DNA from: Halichondria panicea
Lineage: Eukaryota; Porifera; Demospongiae; Suberitida; Halichondriidae
Length of the DNA stretch: 64,000 nt
NCBI RefSeq assembly: GCF_963675165.1
Contig: NC_087380.1
Location: 4,083,803-4,147,802, forward strand
Direction of reading: 5' to 3'
How positions within the stretch are numbered: the stretch's first letter is position 1; every line of letters starts with the position of its first letter. The position numbers and the translations under genes are program-made. The notes under the pieces were generated by a model. It was not told the DNA's origin. It made no database searches and worked only from the letters and a program-made list of their open reading frames with translations. Positions 62,390 through 64,000 of the stretch are shown piece by piece.

Positions 62390-63078
62390 TACATCACCTA
62401 GAAAATTATGCAGCATAGATTAGATAAGAACTGTCAAATCTGATTGGAAGAGCTTTTCAATCTGTCACAACGTCATGAACATGTACACAGCCCTTTAACA
62501 ATGCAAATGATATTCATGACATGTTTCACGTAATGTAATTGACAATGTAAGTGGACCGTGTTGTTAAACATACACATGATCTAATTTGCTAACCTAGACC
62601 GTTCATGACGTAGTGGCGGATTGTGACATACAGCTCTCTCCCACTTTTTGGTACTTCCCTGGCCACAATGTTAGTAATTTTTCACATTGCAAATGTGTTT
62701 TTAAAGATCAAGTTTTTTGTGCAGAAGTAAGTGGAACTTCAAAAATTGGTGGAATTCAAGAAGAAGATAGAACAGGAATGAGTAAAAACTAGCCAATTTA
62801 TTGATGATGCTGTATCCTAATTTATATATAAGACTTCTGGTTCTCACAGTAAATATATTGATGGTGTTTATAACCAGTGTTGCAGAGGCCTGGAGGCCCT
62901 ATGGTTATACAGGCAGAAAAGGAGCTTTGTATCACTGCTGCATGCATGCACTAGATCTACTACGGTATGTCACAGCCACGCAGGCCACCTATCTCATGAG
63001 TGGCCCATGCACACACTTTATTCCCCATGCAGTACGGTGGATAATGGTACACAACTTGCGCATGATTTGAATACGTAC
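62390..63078. other. Repeat relic; no gene seen
   Basis: Contains a diverged copy (about 62605-62715, CACATTGCAAATGTGTTTTT) of the repeat at 902-1005. Remaining exons of the minus-strand gene at 63.1 kb should lie leftwards but were not recognised. Confidence 0.45.
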
Positions 63079-63497
63079 ATACGAGATACTCAGAGCTTGT
63101 GGTTCTGAAGATACTCTCGCAGGGAGTTTAGAAGTGAGCGCCATGAGGGCTGTTTGTGCTTCTTTTGGTGTTGTGTAGTCTTTGCTGAGAACCTTCCTCA
63201 CTCGAGAGCTACACGCAAAACCTACAAACATTAGCCGTGATATATGATTATTTGAACACACATGCAACATGTACACTTGTAATTATTTCACTCACTGCTT
63301 CGCAATGGTTCTTGGCTGTTTTGGTGTACAGTCGACAGAGAGAGCCTAGGTGAGTCTCTGGATTGTTGAGCAATGATTCGACTCGGGGGTAGCTTCTCAT
63401 GCTGCTTGAGTCTAGATCTATATCTAGTTTCAGTACTGGCAGTAGGAGTTGACAACTGTGGAGATAGCTTTCTCTTGTCACTGCCTCGTTCAACCAT
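63079..63497 (-). CDS. 5' part of an unrecognised two-or-more-exon gene
   Basis: Exon 1 is 63296-63497, beginning MVERGSDKRKLSPQLSTPTA and rich in Ser, Arg and Gln, probably disordered. It ends in phase 1. Exon 2 is 63079-63221, reading FACSSRVRKVLSKDYTTPKE and on to SEPQALSISY, followed by a GTACGT donor. The join keeps frame, which is why this start is preferred over the ATG at 63502 in another frame. I do not recognise the family, and the rest of the gene is not visible to the left. Confidence 0.5.
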
Positions 63498-63696
63498 AGC
63501 ATATTAGCTAGCTTTTAGCTGCTAGCCAGTCTAGATATAATGATCTAGATGTTTAATGCAAAATTCCCTAGTGAATAAATCCATAGGCCAGATTCGAGGC
63601 TAAATCTATACAATGTATACGTATATACATGTACTTGATATAAGACTCACAAACATAGCTGAATCAGCAATAAACTACAATATAATTATAGTAGTT

Positions 63697-64000
63697 CCTA
63701 CAGTTCCATGGTTCCACAGTTCCATGGTTCCACCGTTCCATGGTTCCATAGTTCCATGGTTCCACAGTTCCATGGTTCCACAGTTCCATGATTCCATGGT
63801 TCCATGGTTACACGGTTCCACCGTTCCATGGTTCCATAGTTCCACAGTTCCATGGTTCCACCGTTCCATGGCGCCACGGTTCCATAGTTCCATGGTTCCA
63901 CAGTTCCATGGTTCCACCGTTCCATGGTTCCACGGTTCCAAGGTTCCAAGGTTCCACAGTTCCATGGTTCCACAGTTCCATGGTTCCATGGTTCCATAGT
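63697..64000. repeat. Minisatellite of GTTCCATGGTTCCAC-type units, runs off the window
   Basis: More than 20 copies of a 7-8 bp half-unit (GTTCCAT/GTTCCAC, usually paired as GTTCCATGGTTCCACA) without interruption to the last base. Open frames across it on both strands (PWNHGT-like peptides) are by-products of the repeat. Confidence 0.97.

Noticed and set aside
63613..64000. Open reading frames of 99-128 codons on both strands
   Set aside because: They exist only because the minisatellite unit lacks stops. Composition is pure repeat (PWNHGT, FHSSMVP).
63697..64000. CRISPR array
   Set aside because: The repeat has no unique spacers and the DNA is clearly animal.

Overview
The window looks like nuclear DNA of a demosponge. 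Protein genes are split by many short AT-rich introns with ordinary GT..AG ends. The gene set is animal and partly sponge-typical: a semaphorin, sushi/Ig/FN3 receptor pieces, an animal-type multicopper oxidase, a giant-exon sacsin, and a Death-fold protein whose signal peptide ends in a 2A motif. No species is assigned. One 200-N scaffold gap lies at 50587-50786.

Layout: 1-2.1 kb is repeats. 2.1-11.6 kb (+) is a semaphorin-like gene of 16 exons (sema + PSI). 11.6-12.8 kb is tandem and interspersed repeats. 12.8-14.0 kb (-) is a small secreted Ig + sushi gene. 14.4-16.7 kb (-) is an intronless laccase-like multicopper oxidase with two in-frame stops and a frameshift. 16.7-23.5 kb (+) is a modular receptor-like gene (2 sushi, Cys-rich GCC2/GCC3-like, 2 FN3) whose large intron holds a MITE, a broken DDE transposase and a fold-back element with a nested hAT-like insertion. 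24.4-25.1 kb (-) is a broken Ulp1-like protease.

26.1-29.6 kb is an apparently intact Ginger-type DNA transposon. It has TIRs, a CCGG target duplication, and a six-exon gene joining a gypsy-like integrase, a Ulp1 protease and a PHD finger. 30.2-44.3 kb (-) is a sacsin-like gene with a 12.3-kb exon and five apparent coding lesions. 46.3-49.7 kb (-) is the signal/2A + Death-domain gene. 50.9-51.9 kb (-) is a Rab-like GTPase with a C-terminal membrane anchor. 52.45-55.67 kb is a very large inverted repeat. 57.7-61.3 kb is a TIR element with a 9-bp target duplication carrying a RecQ-like helicase relic, a CxxC zinc finger and a probable transposase (AcademH-like). Two tiny palindromic relatives with 9-bp duplications lie at 26970 and 62329. 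63.1-63.5 kb (-) is the 5' part of an unrecognised gene. A minisatellite runs off the right edge.

The host genes form no pathway together, but several are cell-surface or innate-sensing types. About half the window is mobile or repeat DNA, and several long genes look recently broken.
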